16,010 nt of DNA, taken from assembly GCF_052089425.1 (NCBI RefSeq), contig NZ_JBQCZW010000042.1, forward strand, positions 1 through 16,010. The letters run 5' to 3'. Position 1 is the stretch's first letter; each line of letters starts with the position of its first letter. This DNA comes from Ancrocorticia sp052089425 (lineage in GTDB: Bacteria; Actinomycetota; Actinomycetes; Actinomycetales; Actinomycetaceae). Of this stretch, positions 1-7,442 are shown piece by piece. The notes under the pieces were generated by a model. That model searched no databases, was not told the origin of the DNA, and saw only the letters and a list, made by a program, of their open reading frames with translations. A program made the translations under genes and the position numbers.

Positions 1-20
1 GCCTGGCATTTTCACACTCG

Positions 21-40
21 ACACACTATTAGACACTCAA
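21..40 (-). promoter_or_regulatory. 16S rRNA leader motif (antitermination/processing type)
   Basis: The minus strand reads TTGAGTGTCTAATAGTGTGT. This closely resembles the conserved leader element found shortly upstream of 16S rRNA in actinobacteria (forms such as GAGAACTCAATAGTGTGT). It lies downstream of the -10 box at 109-114 in the direction of transcription, as expected for an rRNA leader. The 16S gene itself is not in the window, so the assignment rests on motif memory and context. Confidence 0.65.
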
Positions 41-108
41 CCACCACACCCACACTTCAACCCCAGACCCTCAACCGAGGACCTCAAGTCAAAAGAGGCA
101 ACCACTCA

Positions 109-137
109 AGATTACACATCCCAGACCAGCCTGTCAA
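109..137 (-). promoter_or_regulatory. Strong sigma-70-type promoter, probable rrn P2
   Basis: On the minus strand a perfect -35 box TTGACA (132-137) is separated by exactly 17 bases from a -10 box TAATCT (109-114). Transcription would begin near position 102 and run left through the rRNA leader motif at 21-40. Consensus spacing and sequence make this the best promoter in the window. Confidence 0.75.
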
Positions 138-248
138 ACAAGCCATCCAACCACATAACCTTCAGGGTTTCACCACCACAAGGCTCCAGTTCCCAGCCAG
201 ATCAACCAACTTCGAAACCATCACCACGCTTTCCGGCGGCAGATAAAA

Positions 249-277
249 AGCTTACGCACCAACCCACCACCACGCAA
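249..277 (-). promoter_or_regulatory. Second, weaker promoter candidate, possible rrn P1
   Basis: On the minus strand TTGCGT (272-277) and TAAGCT (249-254) are separated by 17 bases. Both differ from consensus, but the spacing is ideal, and tandem promoters are usual for rRNA operons. It lies about 140 bases upstream of the stronger promoter at 109-137 and just after the tyrS gene. Confidence 0.4.
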
Positions 278-387
278 ACCCAAACCACGTAACCTACCCC
301 ACACCCGGCGCCGATACCATCCAAACGCCCGAGATACCAACGAAAAGTCGCGGTCATGCACGGAAGCCAGAGGTGGCACAGCGTGCA

Positions 388-1647
388 TTACTCCCCCACG
401 TGCACTACGGCGAGGTTCTTCTTGCCCTTGCGCAAAAGAACGATGCCGCTGGGAAGGACGTCGCCCGCATCAAGCACTTGACCCGCATCCGTCACCTTCG
501 CGTTATTGACGTTGAGCCCGCCAGATGCAGCAGTCCGCCGCGCAGCCCCAACGCCCTTCTCCAGTCCGGCCCGCACGAACAGCTCAACGACGGGCGTGCC
601 CACTGGTGCCACCGCGCTCGGCAGCTCCGCAACAGCGTCCCCGAGGGTCCTAGCGTCAAGAGAATCCAGCGCCTCACCACCGAACAGGGCACGCGAAGCC
701 TGAATCACTCGCTCGGTCGCCTCCGCCCCATGGACCCAGCTCGTCACGTCGGAGGCAAGCACGCGTTGGGCCTCACGCGCCTGAGGCCGCTCCCCGTGCA
801 CCTTCTCAAGTTCTTCGATTTCCTCACGGCTTCGGAAGGTGAACACCTTGAGCATGCGGATCACATCGTCATCGGCCGTGTTGAGCCAGAACTGGTAGAA
901 CTTGTAGGGCGAAAGCATGTCAGGGTTCAGCCAAATGGCCCCGCCCTCAGATTTGCCGAACTTGCTGCCGTCTGACTTCGTGATGAGTGGGTTGGTCAGC
1001 ACGTGAACGCTCTGGCCTTCCACCTTGCGGATCAGGTCCATGCCTCCTACGAGGTTGCCCCACTGATCGTTTCCGCCCACTTCCAATGTGCAGCCGTGGC
1101 GGCGGAATAGTTCAAGGTAATCGTTCGCCTGAAGGATCTGGTAGCTGAATTCGGTGTAGGAAATGCCGTCCTCGGATTCGAGCCGGCGCGCCACGATATC
1201 CTTGGACAGCATGGTCCCCATCCGGAAGTGCTTGCCAATATCGCGCAGCAGATCAATCGCACTGAGCTCGCTCGTCCAGTCAAGATTGTTGACCATCCGC
1301 GCCGGATTCGCCCCGTCAAAATCGAGCAGGTTTTCCAGTTGCCCCTTGAGGCTATCCGCCCATTCAGCCACGACATCTCGAGAGTTCATCGTCCGCTCGC
1401 CAACAGGCCGCGGATCGCCGATCAGCCCAGTTGCACCACCCACCAACGCAAGGGGGTGATGCCCCGCAAGCTGGAGGTGACGCATGAGCTTGACGGCCAC
1501 AAGGTGGCCGTGGTGCAGAGAAGGCGCGGTTGGATCGAAGCCACAATAGAACGTCAGGGGCCCCTCGTTCAGCGCACTACGGAGTGCGTCAATATCGGTG
1601 TGCTGGGCGATGAGCCCGCGCCACTGGAGTTCGTCGAGGACGTCCAT
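388..1647 (-). CDS. tyrS: Tyrosyl-tRNA synthetase
   Basis: A class I aminoacyl-tRNA synthetase that charges tRNA-Tyr with tyrosine in the cytosol. The 419-residue chain has the HIGH-type signature as HHGH (residues 45-48), the tyrosine-site segment GGNDQWGN (191-198), and a KMSKS-type loop as KFGKS (229-233). A C-terminal S4-like RNA-binding domain covers about 350-419 (GLNVNNAKV...DVLPSG). The length is normal for bacterial TyrRS. The reading frame is open further upstream to 1824, but I chose the ATG at 1647 because homologues begin with this segment (MDVLDELQWRGL), an AAAGG lies about 10 bases before it, and the extra 59 residues look non-native. It follows the EVE-like gene and precedes the rRNA promoter region. 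No T-box leader is evident in the roughly 100-base gap upstream. Confidence 0.97.
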   Translation of the reverse strand: MDVLDELQWRGLIAQHTDIDALRSALNEGPLTFYCGFDPTAPSLHHGHLVAVKLMRHLQLAGHHPLALVGGATGLIGDPRPVGERTMNSRDVVAEWADSLKGQLENLLDFDGANPARMVNNLDWTSELSAIDLLRDIGKHFRMGTMLSKDIVARRLESEDGISYTEFSYQILQANDYLELFRRHGCTLEVGGNDQWGNLVGGMDLIRKVEGQSVHVLTNPLITKSDGSKFGKSEGGAIWLNPDMLSPYKFYQFWLNTADDDVIRMLKVFTFRSREEIEELEKVHGERPQAREAQRVLASDVTSWVHGAEATERVIQASRALFGGEALDSLDARTLGDAVAELPSAVAPVGTPVVELFVRAGLEKGVGAARRTAASGGLNVNNAKVTDAGQVLDAGDVLPSGIVLLRKGKKNLAVVHVGE

Positions 1648-1682
1648 GTGTTCTTTGCCTTTCTCTGGCTGCACCCGGCTTT

Positions 1683-1706
1683 CGGGCACAGGTTCTAGTG
1701 TGCCCG
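1683..1706 (-). repeat. 8-bp perfect hairpin in the EVE-tyrS gap
   Basis: CGGGCACA and its exact complement TGTGCCCG flank an 8-base loop. The hairpin lies between the end of the EVE-like gene (1749) and the tyrS start (1647). No T-run follows on either strand, so it is a weak terminator candidate at best and could instead be a structure in the tyrS 5' leader. Three GCCCGGC copies nearby add alternative pairings. Confidence 0.45.
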
Positions 1707-1748
1707 GCAACGCCCGGCATGTGTTAATTGTGTCCATGCCCGGCCCGC

Positions 1749-2180
1749 CTAGGCGCCTACGATGTCGCCTAGTTTCAGCGCCGTGTCCGCTGATATCTGC
1801 GTCCCGCACATCCGCGGGGTCCACCGCACCGTGGGATCTAACAGTTTCAGGTCCGCGAGCGGGAATGGATCGTCAAGCGGAAGCAGCGTGGTCAGGTCCA
1901 GATTGACGAAGCCCGTGTCCGGCCTTTTCGCATCCGGATTCCAGTGCGGACCAATCCAGATCTCCGATTGGATGGTTCCCAACGCGATCGCGCCCTTGGG
2001 ATGCCACCCCACCTTGACCATGACGGCCAGATCTCCAGGCTCCATTCCGCGGCGCCGCGTGCCCGTGTTCCAGTCTACCTCCACGCTCCCGCCCGCTTCC
2101 ACGCGCGGCATCCACCGCTCCCAGTCCGGGTACGGATTGTAGTGAAGTCCGGGATTCACGAGAAAGAGAAACGCATTCAC
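1749..2180 (-). CDS. PUA/EVE-like single-domain protein
   Basis: A 143-residue cytosolic protein resembling the PUA-superfamily EVE-like domain often found at the N-terminus of HNH endonucleases. Visible hallmarks are an N-terminal FLVNP (residues 6-10), a central W..G..R...GD segment (37-50) and VKVGWHPKGAIALGTI (55-70), corresponding to the 'GD...hhK.G..prGIhuhG.h' pattern. Such domains recognise modified bases or RNA; nothing catalytic is visible and no HNH domain follows. It starts with GTG, overlapping the mpg stop codon by 4 bases (GTGA), so the two are very likely translationally coupled. The function is unproven; a nucleic-acid-binding partner of the glycosylase is a possible inference. 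Confidence 0.7.
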   Translation of the reverse strand: MNAFLFLVNPGLHYNPYPDWERWMPRVEAGGSVEVDWNTGTRRRGMEPGDLAVMVKVGWHPKGAIALGTIQSEIWIGPHWNPDAKRPDTGFVNLDLTTLLPLDDPFPLADLKLLDPTVRWTPRMCGTQISADTALKLGDIVGA

Positions 2181-2794
2181 TTTCGCGATCCGCCCTTTTT
2201 ATAGGCAGAGACCGTGGGATCACCCGGGATCCAGAAGCGCCACGGGTACACACCGCCGTCGCCTCCGATTCCGGACACGCCCACGCGTGGTCCCGTTTGT
2301 AGCGGGGCTGGGTGGTCAGGAGTGGCGACGACGACGATCCTCTCCTGCCCGCTCCCCACCAGCAGTTCGCCGTCAACACACAGGCTGGCTCCATCCCACT
2401 CGCGATTAATCGCGAGGCACCGGGTGAGGTTGGCCGGCCCGCGCGCCAGATCACGCGAGCGAACCACGCCAGGGCGGCGCTCCCGTGCCAACTCCTCGCC
2501 ACCAACGATCTCTCCAGCCCGTATCAGGCAGCCTCCCGCCTTACCTTCTGGCCAGCACACGATGTTCATGCAGTAATGCATCCCGTAGGTGAAGTACACA
2601 TAGAGGTGGCCCGGCGCCAAGAACATCGTGGCGTTGCGGGCGCTCTTGCCTTTGAAGGCATGAGAGGCAGGATCTGCCGCGCCAAGATAGGCTTCCACCT
2701 CCGTGACTCGCACGCGCACGCCATGAGCTTCAAGGGTCGCACCCAGCAACTGCGGGGCCACGTCCAAAGGGTTCGCTGTGAGATCGAGGGTCAT
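2177..2794 (-). CDS. mpg: 3-methyladenine (alkyladenine) DNA glycosylase, AAG/MPG family
   Basis: Excises alkylated purines such as 3-methyladenine from DNA in base excision repair. The 205-residue chain carries the family's catalytic segment VTEVEAYLG (the second Glu is the predicted general base), followed by DPASHA, then MFLAPGHLYVYFTYGMHYCMNIV, the tyrosine-rich nucleotide-flipping core. RAGE and RGPANLT in the second half are also typical. I chose the ATG at 2794, which gives normal family length; the frame remains open upstream into argH but with non-homologous residues. It sits 22 bases after the argH stop, and its own stop overlaps the GTG of the EVE-like gene, so the three genes probably share a transcript. 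Confidence 0.95.
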   Translation of the reverse strand: MTLDLTANPLDVAPQLLGATLEAHGVRVRVTEVEAYLGAADPASHAFKGKSARNATMFLAPGHLYVYFTYGMHYCMNIVCWPEGKAGGCLIRAGEIVGGEELARERRPGVVRSRDLARGPANLTRCLAINREWDGASLCVDGELLVGSGQERIVVVATPDHPAPLQTGPRVGVSGIGGDGGVYPWRFWIPGDPTVSAYKKGGSRK

Positions 2795-2816
2795 GGTGGA
2801 TTCGTCGTCGTCCAAA

Positions 2817-4244
2817 CTACTTCCAGGACTCAACTCTCGAATCGGTGAACGAACGAAAACGCTGGACCGCTTCGCGTGCGCCGTCCAGCTGCTCACGCAC
2901 TCGAACCGGCGCTGTACCCCCGGCGCCGCTGCGTGCGTTGACTGAACCACTCACGGACAGGACCGAATGGACCTCGGGAGTGAGCCGGACATCCAACGCT
3001 GCCAAATCGTCATCACTCAAATCCCACAACTCGATGCCGCGCGCTTCGCACGAACGTACACAGGCGCCAGAAATCTCGTGAGCCTCGCGGAAGGGGACGC
3101 CTTGGCGTACCAGCCACTCGGCGATATCGGTGGCCAGCGAAAAGCCCTGCGGGGCCAGATCCGCCATGCGCTCGTAGTTCAGGCGCATCGTGGCAATCAT
3201 CCCGGATACGGCGGGCAGCAGCACATCGAACGTATCAATCTGATCGAAAACCGGCTCCTTATCCTCCTGAAGATCGCGATCATATGCCAGCGGAAGGCCC
3301 TTGAGGGTTGCAAGCAGGCCCGTCAGGTCCCCGATCACGCGTCCAGCCTTGCCCCGGGCCAATTCAGCGATGTCCGGATTCTTCTTCTGCGGCATGATGG
3401 AGGAACCGGTGGAAAACGAATCGTCCAGCGTGACGTACCCAAATTCCTTCGTATTCCAGATGATGATTTCCTCGCTGATACGGGAAATATCGATGCCGAT
3501 CTGCGCCATGATGTAGGCGAACTCCGCGGTGGTATCACGGGCCGAGGTGCCGTCGATCGAATTCTCTGTGACCCCAACGAAGCCCAGATCCCCGGCGATT
3601 GCCTGCGGATCCATATCCAGCGTATTTCCGGCCAGCGCACCCGAGCCGTACGGGCTCAGGGCAGCGCGCGCATCCCAATCGGTCAGGCGATCAATATCGC
3701 GGAGCATCGGCCATGCATGTGCCAGCAGTTGGTGCGCAACCAGAACCGGTTGGGCGTGCTGCATGTGGGTGCGCCCCGGCATGACTGAATCGCCTGCCGC
3801 TCCAGCTTGATCGATGAGGGCGTTCACCACATCCAGCAGCTTGCCGCCGATGATACGGGCCTCATCACGCAGGTACATCCGAATGAGAGTGGCGATCTGA
3901 TCATTGCGCGAGCGTCCGGCCCGGAGCTTGCCGCCCAAGTGTTCGCCCGCGCGCTCTAGCAGGCCACGCTCCAGAGCGGTGTGAACGTCCTCATCACCGG
4001 GGGCCGGAACGAATGCGCCGGAGGCTACATCGGCATCCAAGCGGTCCAGAGCCGCCAACATCTGTGCGAGCTCCTCAGCGCTCAACAGCCCCGCCTTGGC
4101 GAGCCCGCGCGCATGAGCACGCGACCCTGCCACGTCATAGGCGGCAAGGCGCCAATCAAACTGGGTAGATCGGGACAACTCTGTCAGGGCGTCAGCAGGG
4201 CCACCATCGAACCGGCCACCCCACAAGGCAATGCTTTCACTCAT
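2817..4244 (-). CDS. argH: Argininosuccinate lyase
   Basis: Last step of arginine biosynthesis, cleaving argininosuccinate to arginine and fumarate; fumarase/aspartase superfamily, cytosolic tetramer. The 475-residue chain has the N-terminal LWGGRF, VHTALE (87-92), GKLRAGRSRNDQ (105-116), the catalytic GRTHMQHAQP (157-166, His160) and the superfamily signature GSSIMPQKKNPD (280-291). All active-site loops appear intact. Start choice: ATG at 4244 (MSESIALWGGRF) matches homologues, with GGA just upstream; ATG at 4253 (MERMSES) is a close alternative. The gene lies 44 bases downstream of the DUF262 gene and upstream of mpg on the same strand. The usual arg genes (argCJBD, argG, argR) are not adjacent here. 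Confidence 0.97.
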   Translation of the reverse strand: MSESIALWGGRFDGGPADALTELSRSTQFDWRLAAYDVAGSRAHARGLAKAGLLSAEELAQMLAALDRLDADVASGAFVPAPGDEDVHTALERGLLERAGEHLGGKLRAGRSRNDQIATLIRMYLRDEARIIGGKLLDVVNALIDQAGAAGDSVMPGRTHMQHAQPVLVAHQLLAHAWPMLRDIDRLTDWDARAALSPYGSGALAGNTLDMDPQAIAGDLGFVGVTENSIDGTSARDTTAEFAYIMAQIGIDISRISEEIIIWNTKEFGYVTLDDSFSTGSSIMPQKKNPDIAELARGKAGRVIGDLTGLLATLKGLPLAYDRDLQEDKEPVFDQIDTFDVLLPAVSGMIATMRLNYERMADLAPQGFSLATDIAEWLVRQGVPFREAHEISGACVRSCEARGIELWDLSDDDLAALDVRLTPEVHSVLSVSGSVNARSGAGGTAPVRVREQLDGAREAVQRFRSFTDSRVESWK

Positions 4245-4288
4245 GCGTTCCATGGTAGACGGTCCATCCGACACATCGCGGGACCGAC

Positions 4289-6310
4289 CTACAGACGGCC
4301 ACCGAATCTGCGCCGATAGGTTTCCCACAGATCCCTGAACGTCTGGCCGTCACTCTCGCGGCACCAGGCATCCAACGCGCCCGCCGTGGTCCCGGCAGCT
4401 TCTCGCGAAGCAGCCGAGGCAGAATCAACCGTTGAACCGCCATCAAGTTGGAGGCGGCCATCCTCCGTCACTGTGAGGCGGTGCTCCTCTTCCTTGCTTG
4501 GGCGCTTCCAGACAAACGTATCGCCAGCACTCATGATGCCCGTTGCCACAACGTCAGACACTTGGATGCGCCTATTGGGTCGGACGGGCTGGCCGTCCTT
4601 GGACTGCACCAATTCTGCTTCGGTCAGCTTCGTCAAATCCACACCGTCGCTGTCACGGATAATCGCCCAGAATCCCGCCACCGCGCTCACGAGGGCGTTG
4701 TGCCGCTCCGTCAATTCTTCGTTCGTCAATTCCGGTGCGTCGATCCCCGTGACGGCAATACTGCGGTTCGCCTCCGGAACGGCAGTCGTAAAGGTGCGAA
4801 TATCGTCCCAGCTGTTCGCCTTTTCAACGCGCGTATTGCGCCCCTTGAGCAGCACGAGCGCACCCAATTTGTTTCGCCACGCGGTCCGATCAACGCGATC
4901 AGAGATCCCCTCCGTCACGCCTGCCGGGACGATGCTTGCAACACTGACGGATCGGCCCAAACTGACTGGCTTACCCGTCAGGGACATGTGGGCTCTGGAC
5001 AACACAAGCTTTCTCATCTGATTGCGCGCCAGATCGCCCTTGAGTTGGAGCACAGCCTTCTGCCTGACGTCATCAGGAATACCAGAGTTGGCAATGAAAT
5101 CTTCCGGATTGGAGGCATCGGCATCGAGGTAGCGGAGCATGTGAATCATGCGTTCGCTACGCTTTTCGCTCGGAACTCGCGCGACAGAATACACGCCGAA
5201 TACCCGCTCGAGTTCTTTGAGAACCTTGCCCAGCTGTTCCGCATCGTCTACGTAACGCGCCACAGCCCACATCGCCACCGGCTTCCACTCTTGCGAGGGG
5301 TATTCTGCTAGGCGGTCCAGCCATACCAGCACACTATCGGGCAAGTCTGTGGAGCTGGGGCGTACCCCGGCGCTGATCAACGCATACGCTCTGGCGTGGG
5401 GCAAGAGGACCTTGTCAATAAAATCTTCACCGCTGCCAGATTCCAACTCGCGATCCAGCACGTTCTCTGCAAAATCTTCGATAAGCGATCGCTTTGCCCG
5501 GGTCTTGCGCGTGAGGACCAACAGGTGTTGGAAGAAGGCGTCAGGGCTGTCACGCATAGGTTCGAGCGCTTCATCCCAGAGCTGGGCATAGTGGCCGCGA
5601 TTCTCCGGCTGGACAGCACCAATGACCTGCGCCTTGAAAATGTCCGCAGCTGATAGCGGCATGCCGCGCCGGTTGAGCACGCCGAAGATTCGGTGGGCGG
5701 AGACGAAGGAGGATGTTGTGACAACTACCAAGTACACGTTTTTGGCAACATACTGTAGGAACTGTGCCGCCTTTTCATCGGCGAGGACATCTCCCAGGGC
5801 TTCCAAGATGGCATCGATGTTTCGGCGGATGTGCCGTTGGCCGGTCGAATCCAGATCAGCCATCTCCAGATCGCGTAACCCCAGCAAATCACCGCCAACA
5901 ATGTACTCGCGGTAGAACTCATCGTCCGGATCGCGAAGCTGCAATCGTGGGCCGGCCTTGGCCCCGGAGATCGAATTCTCCTTGACCGTCAGCATTCCCG
6001 TGAGGTCGTCCTTGCTGGACTGATCGGTTTGACTGTCTCGAAGCACTGCCAAGAGAAGCGTCAGCGTAATGAGGCGCTGCTGGCCGTCAATAACGTCAAA
6101 CTCTTGGGTATTCGGATCATCCTTGACCACAACAATGGACCCAAGAAAATAGGAATCTTCATCATCCCGCCATGCGGACAGGAGATCATCAATGAGCTGG
6201 TAGGCGTTCTCAAATTCCCACGAGTAGGGCCGCTGAAAATCGGGGATTCGATAGTGCCTATCCTCTCGAAACACGTCGATAATCCTGTGTTCGCCAGCTT
6301 CTAAAGCCAT
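4289..6310 (-). CDS. DUF262 protein, GmrSD-like, with degenerate HNH part and RAMA/DUF4357-like C-terminus
   Basis: The 673-residue protein starts with a DUF262 (ParB/Srx-fold) domain. YRIPDFQRPYSWE and the hallmark IDGQQRLITL are intact (DGQQR near residue 77), as in GmrS/SspE/BrxU-type nucleotide-dependent restriction proteins that attack modified phage DNA. A helical middle part follows. At about 455-500 the DUF1524-like landmark LGALVLLKGRN is present, but the expected 'HIxP' catalytic His motif reads ASIVPAG, without His. The last 80 residues (dG.l.ldGg..dSaSaAsreaag...AW...dG.tfrdLw) resemble the RAMA/DUF4357 type linked to restriction enzymes. Start at 6310: GAGGAGGA lies 4 bases before this ATG; the upstream ATG at 6334 has none. 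A defence role is inference; nuclease inactivity is predicted from sequence only. Confidence 0.85.
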   Translation of the reverse strand: MALEAGEHRIIDVFREDRHYRIPDFQRPYSWEFENAYQLIDDLLSAWRDDEDSYFLGSIVVVKDDPNTQEFDVIDGQQRLITLTLLLAVLRDSQTDQSSKDDLTGMLTVKENSISGAKAGPRLQLRDPDDEFYREYIVGGDLLGLRDLEMADLDSTGQRHIRRNIDAILEALGDVLADEKAAQFLQYVAKNVYLVVVTTSSFVSAHRIFGVLNRRGMPLSAADIFKAQVIGAVQPENRGHYAQLWDEALEPMRDSPDAFFQHLLVLTRKTRAKRSLIEDFAENVLDRELESGSGEDFIDKVLLPHARAYALISAGVRPSSTDLPDSVLVWLDRLAEYPSQEWKPVAMWAVARYVDDAEQLGKVLKELERVFGVYSVARVPSEKRSERMIHMLRYLDADASNPEDFIANSGIPDDVRQKAVLQLKGDLARNQMRKLVLSRAHMSLTGKPVSLGRSVSVASIVPAGVTEGISDRVDRTAWRNKLGALVLLKGRNTRVEKANSWDDIRTFTTAVPEANRSIAVTGIDAPELTNEELTERHNALVSAVAGFWAIIRDSDGVDLTKLTEAELVQSKDGQPVRPNRRIQVSDVVATGIMSAGDTFVWKRPSKEEEHRLTVTEDGRLQLDGGSTVDSASAASREAAGTTAGALDAWCRESDGQTFRDLWETYRRRFGGRL

Positions 6311-6424
6311 CAATTCCTCCTCGAAGTGCGCCACCAGTACTCTTCTGTGCGAAATTCAACCTATCAGGCCGATCACACCTGCGCATGCCTGCTCCTCATG
6401 TGAAACACGTAGCCGCGGGAGTCA

Positions 6425-6449
6425 TACACTTTGTCGCTACACTTGCGTC
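6425..6449 (+). promoter_or_regulatory. Leaderless-type -10 element with direct repeat before OTC
   Basis: TACACT at 6438-6443 is separated by exactly six bases from the A of the OTC ATG at 6450, placing it at -12 to -7 if transcription starts on that A. No Shine-Dalgarno is seen before this ATG. TACACTT also occurs at 6425-6431, making a direct repeat 13 bases apart that could be a regulator site. No convincing -35 box was found. Confidence 0.4.
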
Positions 6450-7442
6450 ATGGATTTACGTGGACGCTCTTTTCTCAAAGAATCTGACTTCACCCCGGCC
6501 GAGTGGCTGGGGCTCATTGATTTGGCCGCCCAGCTCAAGGCTGAAACTGCAGCTGGTCAGGAACCCCAGCGCCTCACCGGCAAATCGATCGCGCTGATCT
6601 TCGAGAAGACCTCAACGCGCACGCGGTGTGCCTTCGAGGTGGCCGCCTTCCAGCAGGGCGCCCATACGACGTATCTGGATCCGTCCAGTTCACAGATCGG
6701 CCACAAGGAATCCGTGGCAGATACGGCGCGAGTACTCGGGCGGTTCTACGATGGCATCGAGTTCCGCGGGGACCTCCAAACTCACGTCGAAGAACTGGCC
6801 GAACACTCCGGCGTTCCCGTATTCAACGGGCTCACGGACTCGTGGCATCCCACCCAGATGCTGGCCGATGCGCTGACGATTCGCGAACACACCGGCAAGC
6901 CGTTCAATCAGGTGGTGCACGCCTACCTAGGTGACGGGCGCTTTAACACCGGGCGCTCTCTGCTGGTTTCCTCCGCGATGCTGGGCATGGACGTGCGCAT
7001 CGTGGCACCTCCTGCCTATCAACCGGACGCCGAGGCGGTCCAGATCGCGCAGAGCTTCGCCGCCCAGACTGGCGCACGCATCACGATCACCGATGATGTT
7101 GAGGCCGGTGTGGCGGGCGCGGACGTTATTTCTACAGACGTGTGGGTATCCATGGGCGAACCCAAGAGCGTGTGGAATTCTCGCGTGGAGGATCTGCGGG
7201 ATTACCAAGTGAACACGCGTGTCATGGAGCTGACCGGAAACCCAGATGCGATCTTCATGCACTGCCTGCCCGCGTTCCACGATCTAGAGACGGCTGTGGG
7301 GCGTCAAGTATTCGAGGCAACTGGGATGCATGCTCTCGAAGTGACTGATGAGGTGTTTTCCTCCCGCCAGTCCGTCGTGTTCGATCAGGCCGAAAACCGG
7401 ATGCACACCATCAAGGCCGTCATGGTGGCCATGCTTACATGA
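6450..7442 (+). CDS. Ornithine carbamoyltransferase (ArcB / E. coli ArgF type)
   Basis: Transfers the carbamoyl group of carbamoyl phosphate to ornithine to give citrulline; the catabolic arginine-deiminase form runs in reverse. The 330 residues contain the carbamoyl-phosphate loop STRTR (55-59), HPTQ (133-136), a GDGRFNTGRS loop holding the ornithine-contacting Asn, DVWVSMGE (230-237) and HCLPAFHD (271-278). The C-terminus (FDQAENRMHTIKAVMV) and HCLPAFHD follow the E. coli ArgF/ArcB subfamily rather than the shorter ArgF usual in actinobacterial arg operons. Biosynthetic versus catabolic use cannot be decided, so argF or arcB is left open. It is not in an arc or arg operon here: it is divergent from the DUF262 gene and overlaps the convergent ZIP gene by 8 bases. 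Confidence 0.95.
   Translation: MDLRGRSFLKESDFTPAEWLGLIDLAAQLKAETAAGQEPQRLTGKSIALIFEKTSTRTRCAFEVAAFQQGAHTTYLDPSSSQIGHKESVADTARVLGRFYDGIEFRGDLQTHVEELAEHSGVPVFNGLTDSWHPTQMLADALTIREHTGKPFNQVVHAYLGDGRFNTGRSLLVSSAMLGMDVRIVAPPAYQPDAEAVQIAQSFAAQTGARITITDDVEAGVAGADVISTDVWVSMGEPKSVWNSRVEDLRDYQVNTRVMELTGNPDAIFMHCLPAFHDLETAVGRQVFEATGMHALEVTDEVFSSRQSVVFDQAENRMHTIKAVMVAMLT

Larger units (their letters stand above)
1..387 (-). other. Non-coding upstream region of a probable rRNA operon
   Basis: No credible gene is seen here. On the minus strand the stretch is strongly G/T-rich and follows the tyrS stop codon. It carries two spaced -35/-10 pairs and, near the left edge, a leader motif typical of actinobacterial 16S operons. 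I therefore read it as the promoter and leader region of an rRNA operon transcribed leftwards out of the window. No tRNA or clear intrinsic terminator for tyrS was found in it, so tyrS transcription may read through into the rRNA promoter region. Confidence 0.7.

Noticed and set aside
373..975. 200-aa plus-strand ORF
   Set aside because: Lies antisense within tyrS; low-complexity Arg/Pro/His composition and no ribosome site. A shadow of a GC-rich gene.
1648..1748. T-box riboswitch upstream of tyrS
   Set aside because: The gap is about 100 bases, too short, and no T-box core or tyrosine specifier arrangement is seen.
1648..1824. N-terminal extension of tyrS
   Set aside because: The added 59 residues are unlike TyrRS and run into the end of the EVE-like gene; a start at 1647 gives the family length.
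2967..3788. 273-aa plus-strand ORF
   Set aside because: Entirely antisense to argH, which has all its family motifs; its residues form no recognisable domain.
4448..5311. 287-aa plus-strand ORF
   Set aside because: Antisense to the DUF262 gene; His/Arg-rich shadow without family features.
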